Shown piece after piece: positions 45,191 to 54,395 of a stretch of 64,000 bases of DNA. Below the pieces are notes generated by a model that was not told the origin of the DNA, did no database searches, and saw nothing but the letters and a program-made list of their open reading frames with translations. Every line of letters begins with the position of its first letter. The stretch's first letter is position 1. Source of the stretch: Myxococcota bacterium (GTDB taxonomy: Bacteria; Myxococcota_A; UBA9160; SMWR01); the NCBI GenBank assembly GCA_039030075.1, contig JBCCEW010000006.1, positions 186,001 through 250,000 of the forward strand, read 5' to 3'. A program made the position numbers and the translations under genes.

Positions 45191-46468
45191 ATGCGCGTAC
45201 TGGTGGTCGGATCCGGCGGCCGTGAGCACGCCCTCGCGTGGAAGATCGCCCAGAGCCCGAAGGTCGAGGCGGTCCTCGCCGCGCCGGGCAGCGATGCGAT
45301 GGCCAGTGTGGCGCGCTGCTTCCCCGACGTGTCCGCGGGAGACATCGAGGCGGTGGTCGCGCTCGCCCAGCGCGAGAACGCGACCCTCGTCGTGGTGGGC
45401 CCCGAGGATCCGCTGGTGGACGGCCTGGCCGACCGCTTGCGCGAGGCAGGCATCGCGACCTTCGGCCCCTCGGCCGCCGCCGCACGCCTCGAGGGCAGCA
45501 AGTCCTTCGCCAAGGCGTTCATGCAGCGTCATGGAATTCCGACCGCCGAGTTCGCCGTGTTCGACGATCTTGCCCAGGCACGCGAGTACGTGTCGCGGTT
45601 CCCGGCGGGCTGCGTCGTCAAGGCCGACGGGTTGGCGGCAGGGAAGGGCGTGACGGTGTGCGAGAACGTCGCGCAGGCCCAGGCCGCTCTCGACGAAGCG
45701 ATGGGCGACCGGCGCTTCGGCGACGCCGGGGATCAGGTGGTGATCGAAGAACGCCTGCTCGGAGAGGAGGCGTCCTACTACGCCATCTCCGACGGCGAAC
45801 ACGTCGTCACCCTCGCGCCGGCCCAGGACCACAAACGCGCCCTCGACGGCGACCAGGGAGAGAACACCGGCGGCATGGGCGCCTACGTGCCGGCCCCGGT
45901 GGTCGACGACGCGGTCGAGAAGAAGATCCTCGAGCGGGTCGTCCATCCGGCGATTCGCGGGCTGGCGAGCGACAGCATGCCCTACTGCGGCGTCCTCTTC
46001 GTCGGATTGATGATCGACTCCGCGGGCGATCCCTTCGTGATCGAGTTCAACGTGCGCTTCGGTGACCCTGAGACCCAGCCCCTGATGGTCCAGATGGAGA
46101 GCGACCTGGTGCCGCTGCTCGTGGGCGCCGCCGAGGGTGGGCTCGAGCAGGTTGCACCGCCGACCACCCAGGGCGCCGCCGTCTGTGTGGTGCTGGCGAG
46201 CGAAGGCTACCCGCGCAGCTATCCGAAGGGGCGCGCGATCGAGGGCCTCGACGTCGCGGAGACCCAGCCCCAGACCGTCGTCTTCCACGCCGGCACGGCG
46301 AGTGGCGCGGAGGGTGCCTTCGTCACGAAGGGCGGCCGCGTGTTGGGCGTGACGAGTGCCGGGTCCGACGTGGCCGAGGCCCGCGCGCGGGCGTACGCCG
46401 CGGTCGACGCGATCACTTTCGAGGGTGCGCAGCACCGCACCGACATCGCCGACCGGGCGCTGCGGTGA
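45191..46468 (+). CDS. purD: Phosphoribosylamine-glycine ligase
   Basis: ATP-grasp enzyme making GAR in purine synthesis. A 425-residue protein starting [19 protein letters not shown], with DGLAAGKGV and [20 protein letters not shown] as nucleotide-binding blocks and [12 protein letters not shown] as the metal site. ATG 45191 has AGGAG upstream. It lies just after purH, and its stop overlaps the threonylcarbamoyl-AMP synthase start by GTGA, so purine and tRNA-modification genes share a transcript. Confidence 0.97.
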   Translation: MRVLVVGSGGREHALAWKIAQSPKVEAVLAAPGSDAMASVARCFPDVSAGDIEAVVALAQRENATLVVVGPEDPLVDGLADRLREAGIATFGPSAAAARLEGSKSFAKAFMQRHGIPTAEFAVFDDLAQAREYVSRFPAGCVVKADGLAAGKGVTVCENVAQAQAALDEAMGDRRFGDAGDQVVIEERLLGEEASYYAISDGEHVVTLAPAQDHKRALDGDQGENTGGMGAYVPAPVVDDAVEKKILERVVHPAIRGLASDSMPYCGVLFVGLMIDSAGDPFVIEFNVRFGDPETQPLMVQMESDLVPLLVGAAEGGLEQVAPPTTQGAAVCVVLASEGYPRSYPKGRAIEGLDVAETQPQTVVFHAGTASGAEGAFVTKGGRVLGVTSAGSDVAEARARAYAAVDAITFEGAQHRTDIADRALR

Positions 46469-47109
46469 GCGACCTCGGTCTCGACGCTGCGGTGGCGTGG
46501 GTGCGCGATGGCCGCGTGCTCGCCTATCCCACCGAGACGCTGTGGGGCCTCGGGGGGCGTGCCCAGGACGCCCAGGCCGTCGAGCGCCTGCAGCGGGCGA
46601 AGGGCCGCGCGGGTGACGCACCCATCTCGATCCTGGTGCCTGCGCCAGGTTCGCTCGCCTCGCTCGGGTTCGATCTGGACCCTACGGCCGAGGCCGTGGC
46701 CGCGCGCTTCTGGCCGGGCCCTCTCACGCTCGTGTTGCCCTGCCGCGGGCGGTTCGGACCGGGCATCGCGCGCGCGGACGGGGCCGTCGGCGTGCGTTGC
46801 TCGCCGCACCCCGAGGCGATGGCCTTGGCACGTGCCTGTGAGGACGCCGGGTTGGGGCCGCTGACCGCCACCAGCTGCAACCGCAGCGGGGAGCCCGCGG
46901 CCGAACGACGCGAGGACGCGCGCCGCTTCGCCGAGACCGACTCCGAGGTCGCCGTGCTGGACGGAGCGCCCGACGCGCCGCCGACCGGGACGCCGCGCCC
47001 CGCCAGCACCGTCCTGGATCTCACTGCGCCGCGCGCGCGCGTGCTCCGCTGGGGCGCGATTCCCGAAACCGAACTGAGCCCGCTGCTCGAGGAGCTCGCT
47101 GCCGCATGA
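46465..47109 (+). CDS. Sua5/YrdC-type L-threonylcarbamoyladenylate synthase
   Basis: Makes threonylcarbamoyl-AMP from threonine, bicarbonate and ATP for the t6A37 modification of ANN-decoding tRNAs. YrdC domain with the [10 protein letters not shown] motif, LQRAKGR (KRp.. region), [12 protein letters not shown] and [12 protein letters not shown]. The length of 214 residues fits TsaC (single domain) rather than full Sua5. GTG 46465 overlaps the purD stop; its own stop overlaps the DUF1015 start (ATGA). Confidence 0.92.
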   Translation: MSDLGLDAAVAWVRDGRVLAYPTETLWGLGGRAQDAQAVERLQRAKGRAGDAPISILVPAPGSLASLGFDLDPTAEAVAARFWPGPLTLVLPCRGRFGPGIARADGAVGVRCSPHPEAMALARACEDAGLGPLTATSCNRSGEPAAERREDARRFAETDSEVAVLDGAPDAPPTGTPRPASTVLDLTAPRARVLRWGAIPETELSPLLEELAAA

Positions 47110-48377
47110 CCCAGGTTCGTCCCTTTCGCGCCCTTCGCTACGACCCCGACCGCGTCGATCTCTCGAAGGTGATCGTGCCTCCCTACGACGTCGTCGCCGC
47201 CGAGGATCGCGAGGGCTTCTTTGCACGCGATCCCCACAATGCGATCCGGCTCGAGCTCACCCGCGACGTCGCCGATGAGGCGGGCACCGACTACGCGGAG
47301 GTCCGGACCACCCTCGATGGCTGGATTCGCGAACAGATCCTGACCCGCGATGGCGAGCCCGGCTTCTACCCGCTGCGCCAGAGCTTCGACGCGCCCGACG
47401 GCACGCGACAGTCGCGCGACGGTTTCTTCGCACTGATCCATCTCGAGGACTACGAGAAGCGCATCGTGCGTCCCCACGAGCGCACCCTGGCGGGCCCGAA
47501 AGCCGACCGCCTGAAGATCCTACGCGCGGCCGAGGCCAACCTCTCGGTCGTGTTCATGCTCTACGAAGATCCCGACGAGGAACTCGCTCCCTTGCTCGAT
47601 GCGGCCCTCGAAAACAGTGCGCTGGGCACGGCAAGCGAGCAGAGCGGCGCCGAGCATCGGCTCGCCCGCCTCACCGACGCCAGCGCCGTCGACAAGATCA
47701 CCTCCTTCTTCGACGACCGATCCGTGGTCATCGCGGATGGCCACCACCGCTACGAAACGGCACTCAACTACCGCAACGAGCAGCGCGAGGCAGGCGCCGG
47801 GGATGGGCTCGACGCACCCCATGAGTGGCTGCTCGTCTATCTCGCGAACGCGTTCGCGCCCGGCAGCCTGCTGCTGCCGATCCATCGCTTGATCCTGAAG
47901 GGATCCTTCCCGAACGACGCGGGGCTGCGCGAGCGTCTCGCCGAATGGGAAGTGCGCGAGGTCGACGTCCCGAGTGCCGAATCCATCCCGGAGCTCCTCG
48001 AGACCCATCTCGAGCCGCTGCGGGACCGCCACGCCTTCGCCGCCGACGATGCGTCGGGCACCCTACGGATCTTCTCGCGGCCCCGCGAGGACGACACTCT
48101 GACCGTGCGGGTGATCCACCAGGAAGTGATCGCTGACGTCTTCGATCTCGACGAAGACGCGGTGCGGGGCGGGGCGATCTCCTATCCGAAGTCGGCGTTG
48201 CAGACCGCGCGCGACCTGCGCCGCGGACACGGTGCCGTGGCGCTCTACCTGAACCCGCTGGCGCCCGAGGACGTCTTCCGCGTCACCGCCGCGGGTGAGG
48301 TGCTGCCGCAGAAGTCGACCTTCTTCTTCCCGAAGCTTCCGAGTGGGCTGGTGTTCCGCCCGCTCGACGGCGCGTGA
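47106..48377 (+). CDS. DUF1015 family protein
   Basis: A 423-residue cytosolic protein matching the DUF1015 family: RPFRALRYDPDRVDLSKVIVPPYDVV at the start (here in two parts), HNAIRLELTR, DGFFALIHLEDYE, HERTLAGPKADRLKILRA, and the central VIADGHHRYETALNY. Members are widespread in bacteria and some resemble HTH/kinase-associated proteins, but their function is unknown. The His-His-Arg-Tyr block suggests a catalytic or metal site. Embedded in an overlapping chain of genes with purine and tRNA-modification enzymes. Confidence 0.88.
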   Translation: MTQVRPFRALRYDPDRVDLSKVIVPPYDVVAAEDREGFFARDPHNAIRLELTRDVADEAGTDYAEVRTTLDGWIREQILTRDGEPGFYPLRQSFDAPDGTRQSRDGFFALIHLEDYEKRIVRPHERTLAGPKADRLKILRAAEANLSVVFMLYEDPDEELAPLLDAALENSALGTASEQSGAEHRLARLTDASAVDKITSFFDDRSVVIADGHHRYETALNYRNEQREAGAGDGLDAPHEWLLVYLANAFAPGSLLLPIHRLILKGSFPNDAGLRERLAEWEVREVDVPSAESIPELLETHLEPLRDRHAFAADDASGTLRIFSRPREDDTLTVRVIHQEVIADVFDLDEDAVRGGAISYPKSALQTARDLRRGHGAVALYLNPLAPEDVFRVTAAGEVLPQKSTFFFPKLPSGLVFRPLDGA

Positions 48378-48682
48378 GCCGCCACAGCCGCAAGGGGCCG
48401 CCCGAACGGGTGGGGTCTCTGGTCCCCCGCGTGCTTCGCGACCTCGGTCTCGGTGAGTCGGCCCGGGCCATGCGCATTCACGACTGCTGGGAAGAGGCGG
48501 TGGGCGCCGAGGTGGCGGCTCACTGCGAGCCCGTGGCCCTGCGGGACGGGGTGCTGGAGGCGAAGGTGGACTCGAGCACCTGGTGCCAGATGCTGCGGAT
48601 GCGGACCCCGGAGCTCCTGGACGCCCTGGCCGAGCGCCTCGGCGACGACGCCCCCACGGATCTGTGGCTCCGGATTGGCTGA
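48374..48682 (+). CDS. DciA/DUF721-like protein
   Basis: A 102-residue basic protein of the DUF721 group, whose best known member DciA loads or activates the replicative helicase DnaB in bacteria lacking DnaC. The pattern IHDCWEEAVGAEVAAHCEPV and LRDGVLEAKVDSSTWCQML is typical (WxxxVG, then a beta-strand with D-S-x-W). It consists of the conserved domain with little extension. Start GTG 48374 overlaps the DUF1015 stop. Role in replication here is an inference from the family. Confidence 0.82.
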   Translation: MSRHSRKGPPERVGSLVPRVLRDLGLGESARAMRIHDCWEEAVGAEVAAHCEPVALRDGVLEAKVDSSTWCQMLRMRTPELLDALAERLGDDAPTDLWLRIG

Positions 48683-48742
48683 GTGCGGTGTCGAATCGGC
48701 TGAAGCCGGGTCGGATGGCGGGACAAGGGGCGGGCAGGCCGG

Positions 48743-48748
48743 TACCCT
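48743..48748 (+). promoter_or_regulatory. -10-like TACCCT before the zinc-ribbon gene
   Basis: TACCCT ends 8 bases before ATG 48757; if functional, the transcript is almost leaderless. A weak match, reported because of the recurrent spacing. Confidence 0.3.
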
Positions 48749-48756
48749 CGGCGCCG

Positions 48757-48945
48757 ATGAGCGACCCCTCCGAGGCCGAAGACACCCTGTTGCACTGCGA
48801 TTTCTGCGGGTCCGAGACCTCTCGGGTCCGGCGGGTCGCCCTCGATGGCGACTACGACCGGCTCCAGAAGCCCCACCAGGTCCAGTACGCCTGCCCCGAG
48901 TGCTCCGAGCGGAAGGAGCGCGAACGGACCGCTTCGGCGGGCTAG
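48757..48945 (+). CDS. Small zinc-ribbon protein
   Basis: A 62-residue protein with two Cys pairs, CDFC near residue 14 and CPEC near residue 47, forming a probable zinc ribbon, with a basic C-terminal tail (KERERT). It may bind nucleic acid or protein. Not a ribosomal protein I recognise. It lies in the 380-base stretch between the dciA-like gene and rpsP and is too short for most gene finders. Confidence 0.65.
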   Translation: MSDPSEAEDTLLHCDFCGSETSRVRRVALDGDYDRLQKPHQVQYACPECSERKERERTASAG

Positions 48946-48963
48946 CGCCCGGCGCACCGCCGC

Positions 48964-48992
48964 TTGACCCGACCAGGGCGTTTCCCTAGCAT
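48964..48992 (+). promoter_or_regulatory. Sigma-70-type promoter of the rpsP operon
   Basis: TTGACC (-35, 48964-48969), 17-base spacer, TAGCAT (-10, 48987-48992). The best -35/-10 pair in the window, giving a leader of about 60 bases before rpsP. Confidence 0.7.
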
Positions 48993-49061
48993 CCGCGCCT
49001 ATTTCGGCCACCGGCCCGTCCGAGAATCCCCCGGCGCGTCGCCCGTGGTGAGGTGTTCTTC

Positions 49062-49319
49062 ATGGTAAAGATCCGACTGACGCGCGCTGGCGCGAAGAAG
49101 CGTCCCTTCTACCGCATCGTCGCCATCGACGAACGCAAGGCGAGGGATGGCCGACCGCTCGAGTTCCTCGGGACCTACGACCCGAAGACGAAGCCCGAGC
49201 AGGTTTCGCTGCGATCCGAAGCGATCGACGCCTGGGTGGCGAAGGGTGCGCAGCTCTCGCCCACGGTGAAGTCGCTGATTCGTCGCGCGGGTCGCCACGC
49301 GGCTGGCGGAGCGGCCTGA
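49062..49319 (+). CDS. rpsP: 30S ribosomal protein S16
   Basis: Small-subunit protein S16 that stabilises the 16S rRNA 5' domain. 85 residues: MVKIRLTRAGAKKRPFYRIV, then FLGTYDP and the WVAKGAQLSPTVKSLI tail. ATG 49062 is preferred over the in-frame GTG 49053 because GAGGTG precedes it by 6 bases. First gene of the classic rpsP-khpA-rimM-trmD-rplS operon; overlaps khpA (TGATG). Confidence 0.97.
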   Translation: MVKIRLTRAGAKKRPFYRIVAIDERKARDGRPLEFLGTYDPKTKPEQVSLRSEAIDAWVAKGAQLSPTVKSLIRRAGRHAAGGAA

Positions 49320-49546
49320 TGGCGAAGCCCGCCGAACTGGTCGAGTTCCTCGCGAAGGGCATCGTCGACAACGCCGACGACATCGCCGTGCGCGAGGAAG
49401 ACGGCGGACGCCTGCTCGAGCTCGAGACGCATCCCGACGATCGCGGTCGCGTGATCGGTCGTCAGGGGCGGGTGGCGAAGGCCATGCGGGCACTGCTCGG
49501 AGTGTCGCGCAATGGGGCGGACTGCCGACTCGACATCGTCGACTGA
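49319..49546 (+). CDS. khpA: KH-domain RNA-binding protein
   Basis: A 75-residue KH domain protein (YlqC/KhpA). The RNA-binding loop is GRVIGRQGRVAKAMRALL (the G-x-x-G loop being GRQG). In other bacteria KhpA pairs with KhpB (Jag) and affects small RNAs and cell elongation; khpB is not in the window. Starts at 49319 overlapping the rpsP stop and is itself overlapped by the rimM start. Confidence 0.94.
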   Translation: MAKPAELVEFLAKGIVDNADDIAVREEDGGRLLELETHPDDRGRVIGRQGRVAKAMRALLGVSRNGADCRLDIVD

Positions 49547-50123
49547 GAAATCCGGACGCGTACTGGCACCGGCTCCGGACGGAGTGGTGCTCGGGCGCGT
49601 CGTCGGGGTGCACGGACTTCGCGGAGAACTGCGGGTGCGCCTCCTCGACGAACACGACCGAAACCTGCGGGTCGCACCTCGCGTGCGTCTCGCCGAACGA
49701 CAGGGGGATCCGAAAGCAGTCGAAGCCCGCGTGCGGGCGGTCGGCAAGGGACGGCGCGGAGAAGCGCGGCTCTCGCTGGAAGGCCTCGACGATCGCGACA
49801 CCGCAGAGTCGCACGTCGGTCGGGTCGTTCTGGGTGACGCGGAACATCTGGTTCCTCTCGAAACCGGCGAGTTCTACCAGTACGAACTGGTGGGCTGCCG
49901 GGTCGAAGACGGGAACGGAGCGACACTCGGGACGGTGCATGGGTTCTGGGAAACCGGGGCTCCCGACGTGATGCTGGTCCGAGACGACTCGGGCCACGAG
50001 GTGCTGATCCCGGCGGCCGAGTCCTGGCTCCGCGAAGTCGACGTCCTCGAGAAGCGCTTGCGCGTCGAGCTCCCAGACGGGCTCCTGAGCGCGGCCGAAG
50101 AGGATGCGACCGATGGCGACTGA
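49512..50123 (+). CDS. rimM: 16S rRNA processing factor RimM
   Basis: Ribosome maturation factor acting on the 30S head, binding S19. A 203-residue protein with the N-terminal [18 protein letters not shown] barrel and the C-terminal PRC-barrel region ([36 protein letters not shown]). The first ATG (49512) overlaps khpA by 35 bases; GTG 49584, immediately before LGRVVGVHG, is a plausible alternative start. Canonical position before trmD. Confidence 0.95.
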   Translation: MGRTADSTSSTEKSGRVLAPAPDGVVLGRVVGVHGLRGELRVRLLDEHDRNLRVAPRVRLAERQGDPKAVEARVRAVGKGRRGEARLSLEGLDDRDTAESHVGRVVLGDAEHLVPLETGEFYQYELVGCRVEDGNGATLGTVHGFWETGAPDVMLVRDDSGHEVLIPAAESWLREVDVLEKRLRVELPDGLLSAAEEDATDGD

Positions 50124-50874
50124 CACGGAAACCGAGGCACCGCGAGTGCGCATCGACGTACTCACGATCTTCCCCGGACTCTTCGAGCGCTTCCTGCGCG
50201 AGTCGATCCTGGGGGCCGCGGTGGCCGACGGCCGCATTGCCATCGAAGCCCACGACCTGCGCCACTGGACGACCGACCGGCACCAGGTGATCGACGACGC
50301 GCCCTACGGCGGCGGACCGGGCATGGTGATGAAGCCCGAGCCGCTGGTCGCTGCGATCGAGGAACTCGCCGGCCCGAAGGGGCCGGGACGCACCGCCCGG
50401 GTGGTGCTGATGACGCCCCAGGGCGTCCGCCTCGAGCAGCGGCACCTGGCCGAGTTGGCCGACCACGCGCACCTGGTTTTGGTGTGCGGTCGCTACGAGG
50501 GCATCGACCAGCGCGTCATCGATCTGGCCGTCGACATCGAGATCTCGATCGGGGACTACGTGCTCTCCGGCGGCGAGATCCCGGCGATGGTGTTGATCGA
50601 AGGGGTGACACGACTGCTGCCGGGCGTACTCGGCAATCCGGATTCCGCGAAGACCGAATCGTTTCAAGAAGGACTACTGGAAGGACCCCAATACACACGG
50701 CCTGCGAACTTTCGTGGCCACGCCGTCCCCGAGATCCTGCTCTCGGGCGATCACGGGGCGGTGGCACGCTGGCGAGAGGAACAGGCCCGGGCGATCACCC
50801 GCGGACGCCGTCCCGATTTGTGGGAAGCAGTCAGCGGGGACCCTGCCTCCGGGAGTCCGGGAGAGAAGCCATGA
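50113..50874 (+). CDS. trmD: tRNA (guanine-N1-)-methyltransferase
   Basis: SPOUT methyltransferase forming m1G37 in tRNAs reading CNN and some other codons, preventing +1 frameshifts. 253 residues: [61 protein letters not shown] (knot region). ATG 50113 is chosen over ATG 50104 on spacing from GAGG. Overlaps rimM at its start and rplS at its stop (ATGA). Confidence 0.97.
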   Translation: MATDTETEAPRVRIDVLTIFPGLFERFLRESILGAAVADGRIAIEAHDLRHWTTDRHQVIDDAPYGGGPGMVMKPEPLVAAIEELAGPKGPGRTARVVLMTPQGVRLEQRHLAELADHAHLVLVCGRYEGIDQRVIDLAVDIEISIGDYVLSGGEIPAMVLIEGVTRLLPGVLGNPDSAKTESFQEGLLEGPQYTRPANFRGHAVPEILLSGDHGAVARWREEQARAITRGRRPDLWEAVSGDPASGSPGEKP

Positions 50875-51389
50875 ACCGCATCGACGCCATCCACCCCACC
50901 CCCACACGCCGCGACCTGCCGCCGTTCCGTCCGGGCGACACCGTGCGCGTCCACGTCAACATCACCGAAGGCGACAAGCAGCGCATTCAGGTGTTCGAAG
51001 GCGTGGTGATCCGTCGCCGCGGGGGCGGAGCCTCGGCCACCTTCACGGTGCGCAAGGTCTCCTACGGCGTGGGCGTCGAGCGTGTCTTCCCGATCGAGTC
51101 GCCGTCGGTGACGAAGGTCGAGATCAAGGCCCGCGGCCACGTCCGCCGCTCGCGCCTCTACTACCTCCGCGAGCTGCGCGGCAAGAAGGCGCGGCTGCGC
51201 TCGAAGGTCCGCGACCTCTCCGGTCTGATCTCCGAAGAGGAGGCCGAGCTGGCAGCCGGCGGCGGGACCGCCGCGACCGCCGAGGCGATCGACGTCGTGC
51301 CGCCGGAAGAGCCCGAGGCCGCCGAGGAGACGGCCGACGAAGCGCCGGCCGAAGAGGCCGCGACGGACGACGACGCGAAGCAGGACTGA
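50871..51389 (+). CDS. rplS: 50S ribosomal protein L19 with acidic C-terminal extension
   Basis: L19 lies at the 30S-50S interface. The core (residues 1-120) has [32 protein letters not shown] and [18 protein letters not shown]. It is followed by about 50 extra residues rich in Ala, Glu and Asp, ending DDDAKQD; typical L19 ends near residue 115-120. The tail is probably disordered and may be lineage-specific. Last gene of the rpsP operon. Confidence 0.96.
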   Translation: MNRIDAIHPTPTRRDLPPFRPGDTVRVHVNITEGDKQRIQVFEGVVIRRRGGGASATFTVRKVSYGVGVERVFPIESPSVTKVEIKARGHVRRSRLYYLRELRGKKARLRSKVRDLSGLISEEEAELAAGGGTAATAEAIDVVPPEEPEAAEETADEAPAEEAATDDDAKQD

Positions 51390-51396
51390 GCGCGCG

Positions 51397-51768
51397 CTAG
51401 CCGTCGGCTTCGAACGCCGCCGGCCAGTGCTCGATGCGAAAGCTCCCTTCCGCCGCGGGCGTGCAGGTCACGACGTCGAAGCGCACCCGGCGCGGGCGTC
51501 GATTGGCCTCGCGCAGCCAGGCCCGTGCGCCGCGCACCAGGCGGGCTTGCTTGCGGCGGTCGACCGCTTCCGCGGCGCTTCCGTGGCGCGATCCGCGCCG
51601 CGTCTTGACCTCGGCGAACACGAGGACTCCCGCGCGTTCGACGATCAGGTCGATTTCGACCCCGTCGGCGCGGACGTTGTGGGCGACGAGGCGATAGCCC
51701 CGAGCCCGCAGATGACGGGCGGCGGCAGCTTCCCCGGCGGCGCCCAGCGTTTGGCGTGCGTTCGGCAC
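51397..51768 (-). CDS. YraN/UPF0102 family nuclease-like protein
   Basis: A 123-residue protein of the PD-(D/E)xK superfamily. The motif EIDLIVERAGVLVFAEVKTRRG holds the predicted catalytic Asp, Glu and Lys. The start region is QTLGAAGEAAAARHLRARGY, a classical YraN N-terminus. GTG 51768 is the start; the longer frame upstream would run into the divergent mtnP promoter. Its cellular role is unproven; it is often near rnhB/rplS, as here. Convergent with rplS by 7 bases. Confidence 0.88.
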   Translation of the reverse strand: MPNARQTLGAAGEAAAARHLRARGYRLVAHNVRADGVEIDLIVERAGVLVFAEVKTRRGSRHGSAAEAVDRRKQARLVRGARAWLREANRRPRRVRFDVVTCTPAAEGSFRIEHWPAAFEADG

Positions 51769-51815
51769 AGCAGACTTCCGCGGACCGGGGCGCCTGAGGG
51801 TAGCGCGGCCTGGGC

Positions 51816-51821
51816 TACGAT
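51816..51821 (+). promoter_or_regulatory. -10 hexamer TACGAT for the mtnP operon
   Basis: TACGAT 30 bases before GTG 51852, with GGGAGGAG between them as ribosome-binding site. A normal-leader promoter with no clear -35. Confidence 0.4.
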
Positions 51822-51851
51822 CGCGGCCGCGAACCAGAGGGAGGAGCGCCC

Positions 51852-52712
51852 GTGATCGGCGTGCTGGGCGGCAGCGGCGTCTACGAACTCGAGGGGTTGG
51901 AAGAAGCCCGCTGGGAGTCGTTCGACTCTCCGTTCGGCACACCCTCGGACGCCGTCCTGCGCGGACGACTCGACGGGGTCGAGTACGCATTCCTGCCGCG
52001 CCACGGCCGGGGTCACAGGATTCCCCCGACCGAGATCAACTACCGCGCGAACATCGATGTGCTGAAGCGCGCCGGTGTCACCGACCTGATCTCGGTGTCG
52101 GCCTGCGGATCGCTTCGCGAGGAGCTGGCTCCGGGGCAGTTCGTGCTGGTCGACCAGTTCATCGATCGCACCTTCGCCCGCGAGAAGACCTTCTTCGAGA
52201 GCGGCTGCGTGGCCCACGTCTCGATGGCCGACCCCGTGTGTCCGCGCCTGCACGAGGCGTTGGTCGCGTCGGCGAACGCCGCCGGCATCTCGCTCGTCCG
52301 GGGCGGCACCTACCTCGTGATGGAAGGGCCCCAGTTCTCGTCGCGCGCCGAGTCCGAGCTGTATCGCAGCTGGGGCTGCGACGTGATCGGCATGACCAAC
52401 ATGCCCGAGGCGAAGCTCGCCCGAGAGGCCGAGCTCTGTTACGCGACCGTCGGGATGGTGACCGACTACGACTGCTGGCACCCGGGTGAAGCCGACGTCG
52501 AAGTCGCGGACATCGTCGCCGTGCTCACCGAGAACGCCGACCGCGGCCGTCGCCTGGTGGCTGGACTCGCGAAGGAGCTCGGCCAGCGGCCGGTGCCGTG
52601 TCCGGCCGGCTGTGATCGCGTCCTCGACACGGCGCTGATCACGCCCCCGGAAGCCCGCGACCCGGCGCTCCTCGCACGCCTGGACGCCGTCGCCGGGCGC
52701 GTGCTCGCCTGA
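51852..52712 (+). CDS. mtnP: S-methyl-5'-thioadenosine phosphorylase
   Basis: Cleaves methylthioadenosine, a by-product of polyamine synthesis, to adenine and methylthioribose 1-phosphate. 286 residues with IGVLGGSGVYELEGL, RHGRGHRIPPTEINYRANI and VMEGPQFSSRAES. The substrate loop TNMPEAKLAREAELCYA and VTDYDCWH match MTAP rather than purine nucleoside phosphorylase. Start GTG 51852 with a strong GGGAGGAG site. Both products are handled by the next two genes (apt for adenine, mtnA for the sugar). Confidence 0.95.
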   Translation: MIGVLGGSGVYELEGLEEARWESFDSPFGTPSDAVLRGRLDGVEYAFLPRHGRGHRIPPTEINYRANIDVLKRAGVTDLISVSACGSLREELAPGQFVLVDQFIDRTFAREKTFFESGCVAHVSMADPVCPRLHEALVASANAAGISLVRGGTYLVMEGPQFSSRAESELYRSWGCDVIGMTNMPEAKLAREAELCYATVGMVTDYDCWHPGEADVEVADIVAVLTENADRGRRLVAGLAKELGQRPVPCPAGCDRVLDTALITPPEARDPALLARLDAVAGRVLA

Positions 52713-52761
52713 GAAGTTCCTCCCGTTCCCATCCCGCCTCGCGAGGCCGCTGGAGACCGAC

Positions 52762-53289
52762 ATGCCGATCAAGTCCCGCATCCGCACGATTCCGGATCAC
52801 CCGAAGCCCGGGATCCAGTTCCGCGACATCACCACCTTGCTCCAGGACCCGGTCGGGCTGTCGCTGTCGGCGCAGCAGACCGCCGAGGCGTACAAGGGCG
52901 TAACGGTCGACAAGGTCGCGGGGATCGAAGCGCGCGGATTCATCCTCGGCGGCGCGGTCGCGATCGCGCTGCAGGCCGGCTTCGTCGCCGTGCGCAAGCA
53001 GGGGAAGCTGCCCTACACGACCCTGGGCCAGGACTACGAGCTCGAGTACGGCACCGATCGCGTCGAGATCCACACCGACGCCATCGCGCCGGGCGAGCGG
53101 ATCCTGATCATCGACGACCTGATCGCGACGGGCGGGACCGCCGAAGCGACGGTCGACCTCGTAGAGCAGGCCGGCGGCGAGATCGTCGGCTGCGCGTTCA
53201 TCGTCGATCTCCCGGATCTCGGCGGCGCCGATCGCCTGCGCGGGCGGGGAATCGAGGTGCACTCGCTGTGCGCGTTCGAGGGCGAGTAG
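52762..53289 (+). CDS. apt: Adenine phosphoribosyltransferase
   Basis: Converts adenine and PRPP to AMP. 175 residues: IPDHPKPGIQFRDITTLL, EARGFILGGAVA and the PRPP loop ILIIDDLIATGGTAEA. In this context it recaptures the adenine released by MtnP. It starts 49 bases after mtnP and ends 4 bases before mtnA, so it sits in the methionine-salvage operon. Confidence 0.96.
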   Translation: MPIKSRIRTIPDHPKPGIQFRDITTLLQDPVGLSLSAQQTAEAYKGVTVDKVAGIEARGFILGGAVAIALQAGFVAVRKQGKLPYTTLGQDYELEYGTDRVEIHTDAIAPGERILIIDDLIATGGTAEATVDLVEQAGGEIVGCAFIVDLPDLGGADRLRGRGIEVHSLCAFEGE

Positions 53290-53293
53290 CCCG

Positions 53294-54385
53294 GTGAACG
53301 TCGGCGGTACGCCCCGGCGGACGCTGTGGCTTGGCGAGGATGGACACAGCGTCGAGATCATCGACCAGACGCGCCTCCCCCATGCCTTCGAGACCGTCTC
53401 CCTGCGCGGTCTCGAGGACGCCGAACGCGCGATCCGCGACATGCTCGTGCGGGGCGCCCCGCTGATCGGCGTCACGGCGGCCTACGGCGTGTGTCTGGGC
53501 CTCCGCGAGGACCCGAGCGACGCCGGACTCGAACGCGCCTGCGCGCGCCTGCTCGCGACGCGTCCCACCGCGGTCAACCTGCGGTGGGCCCTCGAGGAGA
53601 TGCAGACGCTGCTGGGGCCCGTCGCGCCCGAGGCCCGCGTCGATCGCGCCTATGCGCGCGCGTCGGAGATCGCCGAGGAAGACGTCGCCCTGTGTCGCGC
53701 GATCGGCGAGCACGGCGCGAAGTTGCTCGCCGACCTGCCGCGTCGTGGCGATCGGCCGCTGCAGGTGCTCACCCATTGCAACGCCGGCTGGCTCGCCGCG
53801 ATCGACTGGGGCACCGCGCTCGCCCCGCTCTACGTCGCCCATGAGCAAGGGCTGCCGCTCGAAGTGTGGGTCGACGAGACGCGGCCGCGCAATCAGGGGG
53901 CGAGCTTGACGGCCTGGGAGCTCGCCGAGCATGGCATCTCGCACCGGGTGGTCGCGGACAACGCTGGCGGTCACCTGATGCGCACCGGCCAGGTCGACGT
54001 CTGCATCACGGGCTCCGACCGCACGACCGCCGACGGCGACGTCTGCAACAAGATCGGCACGTACCTGAAGGCCCTCGCGGCCCACGACAACGGGATTCCC
54101 TTCTACGTGGCGCTTCCCTACAGCACCATCGACTGGACCCTCGGAGACGGTGCCGCGATCGAGATCGAGGATCGCGGCGAAGCCGAGGTGCGGTGGATCT
54201 CCGGCCGCGACGCCGACGGGCGGATCGTCGCCGTCGATCTCCTTCCCGCCGAGAGCGGCGCGGCGAACCCGGCTTTCGACGTCACGCCCGCGCGGCTGGT
54301 GACGCGGCTGATCACCGAACGGGGTGCCTGCGAAGCGTCGCGTGCCGGGCTCGAAGGGCTCTACCCCGAGCGCGTGCGCGCCTGA
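53294..54385 (+). CDS. mtnA: S-methyl-5-thioribose-1-phosphate isomerase
   Basis: Isomerises methylthioribose 1-phosphate to the ribulose form in methionine salvage. 363 residues: IIDQTRLPHAFE, RDMLVRGAPLIGVTAAYG, LTHCNAGWLA, WVDETRPRNQGASLTAWEL, GSDRTTADGDVCNKIGTY and FYVALPYSTID. The catalytic Cys is in LTHCNAG and the Asp in GSDRTTADG. Start GTG 53294. Downstream salvage enzymes (mtnB and on) are not in the window. Confidence 0.95.
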   Translation: MNVGGTPRRTLWLGEDGHSVEIIDQTRLPHAFETVSLRGLEDAERAIRDMLVRGAPLIGVTAAYGVCLGLREDPSDAGLERACARLLATRPTAVNLRWALEEMQTLLGPVAPEARVDRAYARASEIAEEDVALCRAIGEHGAKLLADLPRRGDRPLQVLTHCNAGWLAAIDWGTALAPLYVAHEQGLPLEVWVDETRPRNQGASLTAWELAEHGISHRVVADNAGGHLMRTGQVDVCITGSDRTTADGDVCNKIGTYLKALAAHDNGIPFYVALPYSTIDWTLGDGAAIEIEDRGEAEVRWISGRDADGRIVAVDLLPAESGAANPAFDVTPARLVTRLITERGACEASRAGLEGLYPERVRA

Positions 54386-54395
54386 GCGGCGCCCC

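Noticed and set aside
42201-45485. Very long minus-strand frame opposite alr and purH
   Set aside because: Antisense shadow of GC-rich coding DNA with biased Arg/Gly/His composition and no domain.
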